Positions 1 to 10,700 of a stretch of DNA of 26,622 nt are shown piece after piece; within the stretch, counting starts at the first letter, position 1; each line of letters opens with the position of its first letter. Source of the stretch: DATLYH01 sp035575035 (GTDB taxonomy: Bacteria; Planctomycetota; Planctomycetia; Gemmatales; Gemmataceae); assembly GCA_035575035.1 (NCBI GenBank), contig DATLYH010000026.1:1-26622 (forward strand), given 5' to 3'. Under the pieces are notes generated by a model. The model made no database searches. It was not told the origin of the DNA and worked only from the letters and a program-made list of their open reading frames with translations. Position numbers and translations under genes: made by a program.

Positions 1-416
1 GGCGGGCCGTCGATGTGCCACTTGCCCGAGTGGTACGACCGGTAGCCGAGCGGCCGGAGCAGCTCTGGGAGCAGAGGGGCCCACGCCGGCCGGGTGCCCT
101 GGCCCCCGCTGCGGACGCCGGGGACGGTGTCCCGCCGGACCTGCTGGGCATAGTACCCGGTGAGGGCCGCCGCCCGGGTCGGCCAGCACCGGGCCGTGTT
201 GTAGAACTGGGTGAAGCGCAGGCCGTCCGCCGCCAGCCGGTCGAGGTTCGGTGTCTGGATTTCGCCGCCGTAGCAACCCAGGTCAGAGAAACCCAGGTCG
301 TCGGCAATGATGATCAGAAAATTGGGCCGGTCGGCGGCCACGGACCGGGGAGATGGCCCGACCGCCACCCCCAGGCCGGCCAGTAAGGCCATCCAAAGGA
401 AACGTCTGGTTCGCAT
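1..416 (-). CDS. Exported sulfatase, N-terminal part (cut by window edge)
   Basis: Arylsulfatase-type enzyme that hydrolyses sulfate esters, probably on sulfated polysaccharides, in the periplasm or outside the cell. The frame is open from ATG at 416 to the left edge, giving 138 codons of a family usually 450-550 aa long. Seen: a Sec-type signal peptide (basic MRTRRFL, a hydrophobic stretch at residues 8-20, Ala-rich cleavage region near 27-29); the first metal-binding motif with D39-D40 in PNFLIIIADDLG; the sulfatase signature CWPTR at 77-81, where C77 would be oxidised to formylglycine by a formylglycine-generating enzyme; and GKWH at 131-134. The Shine-Dalgarno AGGAG lies at 426-430 (read on the minus strand), 9 nt before the start. 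It is transcribed away from the giant-protein gene at 863. Sulfatase genes are numerous in planctomycetes. The substrate cannot be told from this fragment. Confidence 0.93.
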   Translation of the reverse strand, partial: MRTRRFLWMALLAGLGVAVGPSPRSVAADRPNFLIIIADDLGFSDLGCYGGEIQTPNLDRLAADGLRFTQFYNTARCWPTRAAALTGYYAQQVRRDTVPGVRSGGQGTRPAWAPLLPELLRPLGYRSYHSGKWHIDGP

Positions 417-862
417 CGTTCGATTCTCCTGCTCGGTTTGCGCCCCGCCGGTTGCTGCCACCGCCGGGGTCAATGTATTGGTCCGGGTGCGGCGACACCA
501 GCAAAAAACGGCCGTTGTCCTTAGCGAGCGGCCAGCGTGAGTTGGCCGGTTTGACGGGGATAGGAGCACCCCCGGACGAGAAGAAATTGCTTCGGCCCGG
601 ACACCGGCGGAGCGGTTTATCGAGGTTGGCAAGGCCGTCCCGTGCGCTCCGCCGCACGGACCGAACGGTAAGACCGTAAGTATCGGTCGAATCAAACCAC
701 TTTGTGTGTCCTGTGCATTTTGCCAGGTTTTTCTGTTGACAGCCTTATCCATCTAAGGTTACACACTCTTCCATGTTTACCTCTGCACAACCGGTCTCCC
801 AAGTCAGGTTTTTCATAACCCACCCATCGTGGCCCCCAAGCACCTAAGAAAGGAACCCCTTA
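417..862. other. Divergent intergenic region
   Basis: This 446-bp gap separates the leftward sulfatase gene from the rightward giant-protein gene and should hold promoters for both. I see no convincing gene in it. At 659-688 there is a small nested inverted repeat (GACCGA/TCGGTC arms around ACGGT-AAG-ACCGT) that could be an operator. The part from about 700 on is visibly more AT-rich than the surroundings, as expected of a promoter region. Confidence 0.5.
736..765 (+). promoter_or_regulatory. Possible sigma-70-like promoter for the 1126-aa gene
   Basis: A perfect TTGACA hexamer at 736-741 is followed, after 18 nt, by TACACA at 760-765, a weak -10 match (3 of 6). It lies in the AT-richer stretch about 100 nt before the start at 863. 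The -35 match is good, but the poor -10 and the unknown planctomycete consensus make this tentative. Confidence 0.25.
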
Positions 863-3800
863 ATGCGTCGGCGCCTGCTTCGTGATCTGCAACGGGTCTG
901 GAAATTCTGGAACGGCGGCTCCCGGTCGGCCGGCCGATCCCGGCCGCGGCCGCGCATTCGGCCCCAACTGGAAGCCCTTGAAGACCGTACTCTGCCGGCG
1001 TTTCCTGGAACCAACGGTCTGATTGCGTTCTCGTCGATTGTCAATGGGCCGTTCGGCCCCCATGCCGACATTTTCACGATGAATCCCGACGGCACGAACT
1101 TGGTCAACCTCACCAACAGCCCACGCGATGATGCCTGGGCCACCTGGTCGCCGGACGGGACCAAGATTGCCTTCGCCAGCAACCGCGACGGCGACTTCGA
1201 AATCTATGTGATGAATGCCGACGGGACCAATCAGGTGCGGCTGACCAATAACAACGCCATCGACTACCAACCCACCTGGTCCCCCGACAGCACGCAGATC
1301 GCCTTCACCAGCCTGCGCGACGGCAATGCCGAGATTTACGTCATCGACACCGACGGCACCAACGAAACCCGGCTGACCAACAACCTGGCCAACGATCTGG
1401 AACCGACCTGGTCGCCGGACGGGACCAAGATCGTCTTCACCAGCGATCGCGACGGCAACTTCGAAATCTATGTGATGAATCCCAACGGCACCGGGCAGAC
1501 GAACATCACCAACAACCCGGCGGCCGACACCGAGGCCGACTGGTCGCCCGACGGCAGCCGGTTTGCCTTTGCCAGCAACCGCGACGGCAACGGCGAGATC
1601 TATGTCATGAACGCCGACGGCAGCGGTGTGACCCGACTCACCTTCGTCCCGGCGGTTGATCTCGGGCCGGCCTGGTCGCCGGACGGCACCCAGATTGTCT
1701 TTACCAGCGTGCGGGATGGTCAGGACGAAATCTACCTCATGAACGCTGACGGGACCAATCAGGTACGGCTGACCAACAACCCGGAGTCCGACTTTTTGCC
1801 GACCTGGCAGCCGACGGGGAACCCGCCGGTGATGATCAGCCTGCCCGCCGATCCCGGCGAGGTCGTCCCACCGGCGGGCATCCCTCCGACTGTCGGCATC
1901 ACCAACGCCGCGACCATCGAAGGCGGGGCCATGGTCTTTGCCGTGGCCCTGTCCGCCCCCAGTACCGAGGTGGTGGCAATCAGCTACCTGACCAACGATG
2001 CCCCGCCGAATCTGGCCGCCCCCTTTGCCACCGCCACTGCCAACCTTGATTATCAGCAGCGCAGCGGCCTGCTGATCTTCCAGCCGGGCGAAGTGGTCAA
2101 GACCATCCTCGTCCCGGCCATCGCCGACCGCGTGCCCGAGCCGAACGAGGTCTTTGCCAATATCCTTTTCCTGCCGATCAACGCCCTTATCGCCGAGCTG
2201 CCGCCGACGACCACCAAGCCGGAAGGGAACCCGGCCTTCGGCAAGATCACCAATCAGTTCCTCGACCACGAGCCGCCGGCCATCATCACCGAGTTCACCT
2301 TCCCGCCCGGCACCGGCCACGTCGGCGGTATTGTCATCGGTCCCGATGGCGCCTTCTGGGCCACCGCCCAGTTCGACAACAGTATTGTCCGCTTCGACCC
2401 CCGCGACCTGTCCGTCAGGGAGTTCAAGCTCCCCCTCTTGCCTTTCCTGCCCGGCTCCAAGTTCCTGCTCACCAATGAGGACCCGGAGTTTTATCCGCAC
2501 TACATCATCGTCGGACCGGACGGCAACCTCTGGTTCACCGGCCTTAACGACGTGCTGGCCCGCTTCAACCTGACGACGCTGCAAGTAGACCAGGTGATCC
2601 GCACCAGCGTTAACAGCAGCCCCCATTTCGTCCTCATCGGTCCGGACGGCAACCTCTGGTTCAGCGAGCAGGCCGAGGAAATCTTCCCCGAGCCCGGCGG
2701 GCAGAACAAGACGCAGACCGGCATGGGCCGCATCGCCCGGTTCGATCTAACGACCATGACCCTCACCGAGTTCCCCAACGCCCTGCCCGATAACCATCCA
2801 CAGTTCGGCAACCTGCGGATCGGCAACCGCATGCACGGCCTGGGCCGCGATGCCGGGGCCGACGGCATCGCGGGGAACGCCGATGACAACCTCTGGGCCG
2901 GGCTGGAAGGCTTTGACCTGCTTGCTCGGTTCGACCTGACCACGCAAACCTTCGTCGAGTTCGTCGAGCTGCCCGCCGATAGCGGCCCGCACGACATCCT
3001 GCTTGGCCCCGACAACAATCTCTACCTCGTTCTCCAGGACGCCAACCTGATCGGCCAGTTCAACCCGGTCACCCGGGCCGTCCGCACCTTTGCGGTGCCC
3101 GGCCTGTCGCCGCAGGATGGGCCGTCGCTGGTCTTCCTGGCCGTCGGCCCGGACAACCGCTCCATATGGTTCTCGGAATTCCTCAATGACCGCGTCGGCA
3201 AGCTGGACCTGGCCACCGGCCAGATCACCCAGTACTCGCGGGGAATCATCCCCGGCAGCGCCCCCATCGGGATCATCACCGGCCCGGACGGTAACATCTG
3301 GTTCACCGAGACGGTCCTCGACCTGCGCCAGCCCGGCCGGATCGCCCGCCTGATTGTGCCGCCGGGACCGTTCCGCTTCGACTTCGGCACGGCCGATTCC
3401 CCCATCGCCCTCGGCTTTGCCCAGGTGACCGAAACGACCGTGTACAATCCGGTACAAGGGTTCGGCTGGCAGAGCGGGACGATCCGGTCGGTAGACCGCG
3501 GCTCGCCGAATGCGCTGGAGCAGGACTTCAACTCCCTGCGCCAAGGGACCTTCGCCGTCGATCTGCCGAACGGCGAGTACCTGGTCACGGTGACGCTGGG
3601 GGACGCCCTTGCCCGGCGGGATCGGGTCGAGGTGCTGCTTGAAGGGACGTCGGTGGCCCGGATCACGACGCGGGCGGGGCAGTTTGCGACCCGGACGTTC
3701 CGCGTCCCCGTGGCGGACGGCCAGCTGAACCTGACACTGCGGGACCGGGGCGGCCGCAACCGCATCGCCGCCCTCAACGCGCTGGAGATCGCCTTTGTCG

Positions 3801-4243
3801 ATCCGAACAGCCGCCGTTTCGACTTTGGCACCTCCACCTCGCCGGTCCAGGCCGGCTTCCTGCCGGTGACCGACACGACGGTTTACAGCGTCGCCCAGGG
3901 CTTCGGCTGGCAGAGCGGCGTTATCCAGGCGTTGGACCGGAGCGGGCCCGACGACCTGCGGCGCGACGCCAACGTCACCTCGGCCGGCACTTTTGCCGTG
4001 GACCTGCCTGACGGCACCTACTTTGTCACGCTCACCCTGGGAGATGCCGCGCAGCTGCATGACCGGATGGCCATCTTCCTGGAAGGGACGAAGGTTGATA
4101 CAGTAACCACACCGGCGGGCCGGTTCGTGACCCGTGTCTTCCGGGTGACCGTGGCCGACGGCCAGCTCACGTTGGGACTGGTCGATAATGGCGGCCGCAA
4201 CTTGAACGCCATCATCAATGCCCTGGAAATCCAGGGTGCGTAG
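863..4243 (+). CDS. Giant exported multi-domain beta-propeller protein (1126 aa)
   Basis: Probable surface or extracellular binding protein; no enzymatic function can be assigned. The start has a Shine-Dalgarno AAAGGAA at 849-855. The Arg-rich N-terminus ends in the planctomycete export motif LEALEDRTLPA (36-46) instead of a standard signal peptide. Domains in order: six TolB/PD40-type blades (about 50-315) with repeated WSPDGTKIAFTSxRDG and EIYVMNADGTNxxRLTN, a complete six-bladed set; a Calx-beta-like domain (about 340-465) ending in GKITNQ; a Vgb (virginiamycin B lyase)-like propeller (about 470-830) with repeated GPDGNLWFT; and two homologous C-terminal domains (about 837-975 and 984-1126) starting FDFGT and containing GFGWQSG. 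The last pair resembles the galactose-binding-like N-terminal domain of CE12 rhamnogalacturonan acetylesterases, suggesting carbohydrate binding. It is a paralogue of the C-terminal half of the next gene. I see no lyase active site that I could assign with confidence. Confidence 0.9.
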   Translation: MRRRLLRDLQRVWKFWNGGSRSAGRSRPRPRIRPQLEALEDRTLPAFPGTNGLIAFSSIVNGPFGPHADIFTMNPDGTNLVNLTNSPRDDAWATWSPDGTKIAFASNRDGDFEIYVMNADGTNQVRLTNNNAIDYQPTWSPDSTQIAFTSLRDGNAEIYVIDTDGTNETRLTNNLANDLEPTWSPDGTKIVFTSDRDGNFEIYVMNPNGTGQTNITNNPAADTEADWSPDGSRFAFASNRDGNGEIYVMNADGSGVTRLTFVPAVDLGPAWSPDGTQIVFTSVRDGQDEIYLMNADGTNQVRLTNNPESDFLPTWQPTGNPPVMISLPADPGEVVPPAGIPPTVGITNAATIEGGAMVFAVALSAPSTEVVAISYLTNDAPPNLAAPFATATANLDYQQRSGLLIFQPGEVVKTILVPAIADRVPEPNEVFANILFLPINALIAELPPTTTKPEGNPAFGKITNQFLDHEPPAIITEFTFPPGTGHVGGIVIGPDGAFWATAQFDNSIVRFDPRDLSVREFKLPLLPFLPGSKFLLTNEDPEFYPHYIIVGPDGNLWFTGLNDVLARFNLTTLQVDQVIRTSVNSSPHFVLIGPDGNLWFSEQAEEIFPEPGGQNKTQTGMGRIARFDLTTMTLTEFPNALPDNHPQFGNLRIGNRMHGLGRDAGADGIAGNADDNLWAGLEGFDLLARFDLTTQTFVEFVELPADSGPHDILLGPDNNLYLVLQDANLIGQFNPVTRAVRTFAVPGLSPQDGPSLVFLAVGPDNRSIWFSEFLNDRVGKLDLATGQITQYSRGIIPGSAPIGIITGPDGNIWFTETVLDLRQPGRIARLIVPPGPFRFDFGTADSPIALGFAQVTETTVYNPVQGFGWQSGTIRSVDRGSPNALEQDFNSLRQGTFAVDLPNGEYLVTVTLGDALARRDRVEVLLEGTSVARITTRAGQFATRTFRVPVADGQLNLTLRDRGGRNRIAALNALEIAFVDPNSRRFDFGTSTSPVQAGFLPVTDTTVYSVAQGFGWQSGVIQALDRSGPDDLRRDANVTSAGTFAVDLPDGTYFVTLTLGDAAQLHDRMAIFLEGTKVDTVTTPAGRFVTRVFRVTVADGQLTLGLVDNGGRNLNAIINALEIQGA

Positions 4244-4315
4244 CAACGGGGTGCGGCCGGGGCCGAGCGCAGCGACCTTCTGGCCCTATCCCACCGTGGT
4301 GCCCTTCAAAGTAAC

Positions 4316-4416
4316 GTAGCAGGCACGCGCCGCGTGCTGTCCGCTGCGGACAAAGTAGCAGGCATGCGCCGCCTGTCGTCCGTCGCGGATAACGGCATAC
4401 GGCGTGTGCCTGCTAC
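4316..4416. repeat. 101-bp element with 17-bp inverted ends and a 39-bp tandem repeat
   Basis: Two adjacent 39-bp units (4316-4354 and 4355-4393) both begin GTAGCAGGCA and agree at roughly 31 of 39 positions. The right end, 4400-4416, is the reverse complement of the first 17 bases of the first unit with one mismatch (GTAGCAGGCACRCGCCG). The whole could fold into a long hairpin or behave as a small non-autonomous repeat unit. It has no coding capacity. No other copy was seen in this window. Confidence 0.75.
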
Positions 4417-4584
4417 CATCAGGGGATTTTCTGATAAGGACCCCTTCCTTTTCGATGCGGTAACCGAACGCGGCGTTTCGGAAGGATTGCCCTTCTCTCC
4501 GGTCGTGCGCGCCGGGCCTGGGTGGTCCCCCGTTCTGCGATGCCCGGGACCGCAACCACCGCCAATCGCTGACGACAAGAGCGA

Positions 4585-4622
4585 CCCGTTGGGGCGTGGT
4601 CTCCAGACCACGCCCCAACGGG
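4585..4622. repeat. Perfect 18-bp palindrome with 2-nt centre
   Basis: The left arm 4585-4602 (contains TTGGGGCGTGGTCT) pairs perfectly with the right arm 4605-4622, leaving only CC at 4603-4604 as the centre. It is too symmetric to be chance. There is no T-tract on either side, so it is not a typical intrinsic terminator. It may be a terminator of another type, a protein-binding site or a repetitive palindrome. Confidence 0.8.
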
Positions 4623-4741
4623 GGGAGCGACTGGCCCAAGCAACAAGGGCAGGACGAGGTGCACGGTGAACCGTGCGCCCGGTTTTCAGGCGGTTCGCCC
4701 ATCCGGGCGGTCTGCACACCCCTAGTTAAGGAATTGCACCC

Positions 4742-7700
4742 ATGAGATTTCCCTGGCTGCGGCGTCTGGCGGGCATGTGGCTCAAGGGCACCCGGGCGGC
4801 GAAGCGGCCGCGCAAGCGGCGGCCGCGGCGGCTGCAAGTCGAGCCGCTGGAGAGCCGTACCTTGCTGGCCGCCGGCGGGCTTGACTTCACCTTTGGGGCC
4901 AACGGCATCATGGTGACCGAGGTCCCCGGCGGCTTCGTCTTTGAGCAGGGCCGCAACGTCGCCCTCCAGGACGACGGTAAGATCGTGGTGGCCGGGTTCG
5001 ACTCGGACAGCCCCTTCGGGGAGGCGACCCTGAACGGCAACTTCATCATCGCCCGCTACCTGGCCACCGGCTTCCTCGATCCGACCTTCGGGCCAGGCGG
5101 CGACGACGGCGATGGCGTGGTCACCGTGGACTTCCAGGGCGGGGCCGACGGCGCCTTTGGCCTGGCCATCCAGCCCGACGGCAAGATCATCGCCGCCGGC
5201 TTCGCCGCGACCGGCCCGACCCGGGACTTCGCCCTGGTGCGCCTCAACCCCGACGGCAGCCTCGATCCCACCTTCGGCAACGGCGGCAAGGTCACCACCG
5301 ACTTCGGCTTCGCCACCGACACCGCCCAGGCCGTCGTTCTCCAGCCCGACGGCAAGATCATCGCCGGCGGACCGGCCACCAACTTCAGCGCCGCCTTTGC
5401 TGCCGCCCCGAAATACACCGTGACCGACATCGGCACCCTTGGCGGTCCCTCCGCCGAGGCCTACGACATCAACTCCGCCGGCCAGGTGGTCGGCGTCTCA
5501 ACCCTCGCCACCGGCCTGGGCCGCCACGCCTACCGCACCGCCGCCGGCGCCCCGATCAATAGCGCCTCCGACGACCTCGGCACCCTCGGCGGGGCCAGCA
5601 GCTTCGCCCGCGGCATCAACGAGCTGGGCCAGGCGGTCGGCTTCTCGCAGTTCGACCCCACCAGCCCCGACCGGACGTTGGTCCGCGCCTTCCGCACCGG
5701 TCCGGGCCTGCCGATCAACCCTGCCACCGATGACCTTGGCACCCTCGGCGGGGCCACCAGCACCGCCTTCGCCATCAACAATGTCGGCCAGGTCGTCGGC
5801 CATTCGGCCATCGCCCCGGGCAGTCCCGTCGAGCACGCCTTCCGCTGGCAGGACACCAACGGCAACGGGCGATCCGATCCCGGCGAGATGGTCGATCTCG
5901 GCTCCCTGGGCGGCACCCTGACCGAGGCCCATGACATCAATGACGCCGGCGTTGTGGTCGGCTTCTCGTTTTTGGCGGGCGACCTGGTCCGGCACGCCTA
6001 CCGCACCGCACCGGGCGGCGTCATCACGCCCGCCTCGGACCTCGGCACCCTCGGCGGCGACAACAGCGCGGCCAACGGCATCAACCAGGCCGGCTTCGTG
6101 GTCGGCTCCTCGGAAATCACCCCCGGCAGCCAGGCCGCCCACGCCTTCATCCTTCCCCCGGGAGCGACTTCGCTGGCCCAGGCCATCGACATCGGCACCC
6201 TGCCCGGCACCCTCTTCGGCGTCGCCAATGCCATCAATGAACTCGGCTGGGTGGTCGGCTTCTCGGGCAACGACCGCTTCGGCAACGACCCGAACCGGCA
6301 CGCCTGGGTCTACAACGGCAGCCAGATGTTCGACCTCAACGACCTCATCCCCCCCGGCTCCGGCCTGATCATCCGCGAGGCGCTGAGCATCAACAACTTC
6401 AATGAGATCGTCGGCCTGGCCCTGCCGATCGGCGGCAATCCCCGGACCGACCTCCGGGCTGTCCGCCTGCGGATCGCGGCGCTGGACTATGGCGTGGTCC
6501 GCTACAACATCGACGGCAGCCTCGACACCACCTTCGGCAACGGCGGCCGGGTCGTCGTCGATTTCAACTCCTTCGACGACACCATCCGCAACGTCACTCT
6601 CCAGCCCGACGGCAAGATCCTGGCGACCGGGTTGATTTCGCTGCCTGACGGTACCACCAACATCGGCCTGATCCGCCTGACCACCACGGGGGCCCTCGAC
6701 CCGACCTTCGGCACCGGCGGCCGGGTCTCGACCGACTTCGGCGAGGGGCAAGACGAGGCGGCCAATGCCATCTTCGTTGATCCCCTGGGCCGCATTGTCG
6801 TGGCCGGCACCGCCGTCCGGCCCCATCCCAACCCCGCCCTTCGCCAGGCCGACTTTGCCGTGGCGCGCTACCTCAGCAACGGGGTGCTCGACCCGACCTT
6901 CGGCACCGGCGGCCTGGTCTTTTACGACTTCGAGAACGACCCCGACTTCGCCGGCAATGATGTTGCTTATGGCGCCGCCTTGCAGCAAGACGAAATGATC
7001 GTCGTGGCCGGCCTGGCCGGCACCCCCTCGCCCCCCGGCCTGTTCAACGGCGATCTGGGCGTGGTCCGCTTCGACCACCTCGGCCGGGTGGACCCGTCGT
7101 TCGGCGTCGGCGGCCAGGTCCGGACCGACGTCGGCGGCGGCGGCCTCAACGAGGCCTTCGACATGGTCCTCGACCGCAACGGCGACATCGTCACCGTCGG
7201 GTTTGCCCCCTTCGGCCCCCACCTGAACCCGTTCGAGGACAACAACAACATCGTCGTGGCCCGTTACGACGGGACCACCGTCAACATCATCCGAGGCGGC
7301 ATCAGCGAGTTCCCCCTGCCGGCGTCCACCGACCCGCAGAACGACCCGGCCACCCACCCGGCCAGCCTGGTCCTCGGTCCGGACAACCGCATCTGGATGA
7401 CCGATCCGTTCGCCTTCCTGCCCCCGGGCTCCACCGGTACGCCGCTGGCGGGCCGGCTCGCAGCCTTCGATGTCGGGACGCAGACGTTCACCGAGTTCGA
7501 CCTGCCGTTGCCCCCGCTCCAGCAGGCCACCATCGCATCGCTGACCAGCGCCGGCGGGACAGCGACGGCAACGACCACGGCCCCGCACGGCTTCATGACC
7601 GGCACTCAGGTGGTGATCCGCGGGGCCAATCAGCCCGAGTACAACGGCGCGTTCGTCATCACCGTGACCGGCCTGGACACCTTCACCTACCCGATCAGCG

Positions 7701-10700
7701 GCACCCCGGCCTCTCCGGCGACCGGGAGGAACATCACCGCCAGCGTCGAAGTCCTCTTCACGCCGCACGCCATCGGCGTTGGGCCGGACGGCAACCTGTG
7801 GTTCACGGCATTCACGCCGCCGATCCCGGGCCCGCATATCGACGCCATCGGCGCCTTCGACCCGGACCTGGCATTTGATAACGACCCGGCCACCGATCCG
7901 TTCCTTGGCTGGACCATCTACAACCTCGTGCCCGACCCGGCGGCCACTCCTCTTCTGCGGCGATTCCCCCACATCCCGATCGCCGACCCGCGGGGCGGCC
8001 GCTTCGTTTACTTCACCGAGATGGGAACCGCCTTCGACCGCGACCCGAACGCCAACGTGCCCAGCGCCATGGCCCGGATCAACGTGGACACGCGGATGAT
8101 CGATCCGGTCAACGACCGGTTCCCCCTGTTGCCGGGCACCACGCCGCACGGCCACAACCCGGGTCCTGACGGCAACCTCTGGGTCGCCCTCCGTACCGCC
8201 GACCAGGTCGCACGATTCAACCTCGACACGCTGACGTTCGACAAGGTCGTGCAGTTCCCGGCGGGCAGCGGCCCCAACGACGTGCGCTTCTCGCCGTTCG
8301 ACAACAAGTTCTACGTCGCCCTCCAGGATAGCAAGGAGATCGGCACGTTCACCTACGACCTGGCCACCGACACGACCGGGCCGGCCGTGACGATGCCCGC
8401 CTTCCTCACGCCCAGCCAGGACGTGGTTGTCGGTAACGTGATCCTCGGGCCGGAGGGGCGGTCGGTCTGGTGGGTCGGGACCATCGAGCAGCCGCTGACG
8501 GACACCAACGGCGACGGCATCCCGGACGTGCCGCCGGAGGAGCGGATCGTCCGGCTCAACCTCGACGCCAACCTCGACGGCGTTCCCGACGCCGTGCCCC
8601 AGGTCACCGAGTTCAAGACCGGCCTGGTGCCGACCGTTGATCCGATCGAGGTCATCGTCGGGCCGGACGGCAACATCTGGTTCACCGAGACCAACCCGGG
8701 CTGGCTGCCGCCGCCGGCGATCAATCCCAACCCGGGCAAGCTCGGCCGGCTGGTGCCGTCGCGGGCGGAGGAGTTCGGCAACCGCGCCGGCAGCCCCAAC
8801 GGCAGCATCCTGTTCGGCGAGGTGGTCACGTCCGCCTTCCTGCCGCCGCAGGTAGACCTCTTCATCATGAACCCCGACGGCAGCGGCCAGACCAACCTCA
8901 CCAACTTCCCGGGCGACGATGTCTGGGGCGCCTGGTCGCCCGACGGCACCAAGATTGCCTTCACCAGCAACCGCGACGGCAACTTCGAAATCTACGTGAT
9001 GAATGCCGACGGGACCAACCAGACCCGGCTGACCAACTCCCCCGGCTACGACTACCAGCCCACCTGGTCGCCCGACGGGACCAAGATCGCCTTCACGCGC
9101 ATCATCGACACTGGGCCGGACATCAACGCCGACATCTGGGTCATGGAACTGCGAGTTGTCGTGGACCCGCTGACGCCCGACAACGAGTTCGACCCGTTCC
9201 GGGCGCGCTTCGAGGTGGTTTCCCTGACCCAGCTGACCAACGACCCGGGGGACGACCTGGAGCCGACCTGGTCGCCCGACGGCACCAAGATCGTTTTCAC
9301 CAGCGACCGCGACGGCGACTTCGACATCTGGGTTATGAATGCCGACGGCAGCGGTCAGGTCAACCTCACCGCCGACTCCCCCTTCGCCGACACCGAGGCC
9401 GACTGGTCGCCCGACCTGGACCCCGCGACCCCCGGCTACCAGGGGAAGTTCGTCTTCACCAGCAACCGGGCGGGTGGCACGCGGAACCCGGACGGCACGC
9501 TGCGGCCGGGACCGCGCAATGGCGAGATCTTCGTCATGAACCTCGACGGCACCGGGGTGACGCGGCTGACCTTCGACCCCGGCACCGACCTGGGGCCGGC
9601 CTGGTCGCCCGACGGGACCAAGATTGTCTTCACCGGCGTGCCGTTCGGGCAGTCCGGCCTGGACGAGATCTTCGTCATGGACGCCGACGGTCGCAACCGG
9701 ACGCGGCTGACCATCAACACCACCGGCGACTTCCTGGCCGACTGGCAGCCGTTGCCCGGCGCCGCGTCGGTGCCCGCGCCGTCGCTCCCCTTGCCGGCGA
9801 GCTTCGACCTGGCGTTCGTCCCGCCTCCGGGGGCGCCGCCGGTCGTCGCCATGTTCAGCGCAGGGGCGGTCGAGGAGCCGGGGCCGGGCCCGGGCCGGGG
9901 CGCCATTGTCTTCCCGATCTTCCTCCGCAGCTCTACCGACCTGCGGGTGCCCCAGGCCAGCGACCAGATTGTGACCATCAGCTTCCTGACCAACGACGCC
10001 GTCCCCGAGCTGGCGGCACCATTCGCCACGGCCGAGCCCTTGCAGGATTACGTCCCGCGTAGCGGCCTGCTGATCTTCCGGCCGGGCGAGACGCAAAAGC
10101 TTCCCGACCCGGTGACCCGGACCGGCGGGGTCGTGGTCCCGCTTATCAACGACGGCCCCGGCGAGACCAACGAGGTCTTCACCACCGTCTTGTTCCTGCC
10201 AACGTTCGCTACCGTCGCCGAGACCATCCCGGACACGATCCGGCCGGGCAGCCCGGGCTTCGGCAAGATCACCAACCAGGCCCTGGCGACGCTGCCGCAG
10301 CCGCCCGCCGTGATCCAGGAGTTCGAACTCAGCACCCACACCTTCAATCCCAACGAGTTCGCCCACGGCGGCGGCATGACGGTGGCCCCCGACGGCGCCT
10401 TCTGGCTCAGCGCCCAATTCGACAACAAGCTGACCCGCTTCGTGTTCGACCCGGCAACCGGGGCCACGTCGTCGGTGGACCTGCTGCTGGAAGACATCCC
10501 GGGCCTGCCCGGCTCCGGCTTTGCCGCGCAGAACCTCACGGGGGTCTTCCCGCACTTCCTGACGATCGGGACCGACGGCAACCTCTGGGGCACCGGCTTG
10601 AACGACGTGATCTTCACGGTCGATCTGAACGCCTTCGACCCGGCCAACCCCCAGGCGACCTTCCGGGTGACGTACTTCCGTAGCGGCATCACGCCGGGCA

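Larger units (their letters stand above)
4244..4741. other. Intergenic region rich in inverted repeats
   Basis: This 498-bp gap lies between the two paralogous giant-protein genes. It holds a 101-bp element with inverted ends (4316-4416) and a perfect 18-bp palindrome (4585-4622), listed separately. Short open frames here have no recognisable protein features and overlap the repeats, so I do not call genes. The last 20 nt hold the Shine-Dalgarno AAGGAA (4728-4733) of the downstream gene. Confidence 0.6.

Noticed and set aside
283..657. Short frames on both strands around 283-680
   Set aside because: They overlap the sulfatase gene start and the intergenic gap and show no domain, signal peptide or convincing ribosome-binding site.
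1081..1830. The tandem DNA similarity in the TolB region as a CRISPR-like or satellite array
   Set aside because: The repeats follow protein blades of about 42-43 codons, are in frame and diverged at silent positions, so they are coding repeats.
860..4246. Minus-strand frames of 588 and 499 codons opposite the 1126-aa gene
   Set aside because: Same shadow effect; the repeated GxVGxHxIDFEVAVAVAGE-like pattern is the complement of the TolB repeats.
4334..4669. A 111-codon plus-strand frame between the giant genes
   Set aside because: It runs through the 101-bp repeat and the palindrome, has no ribosome-binding site that I can see, and no protein-like features.
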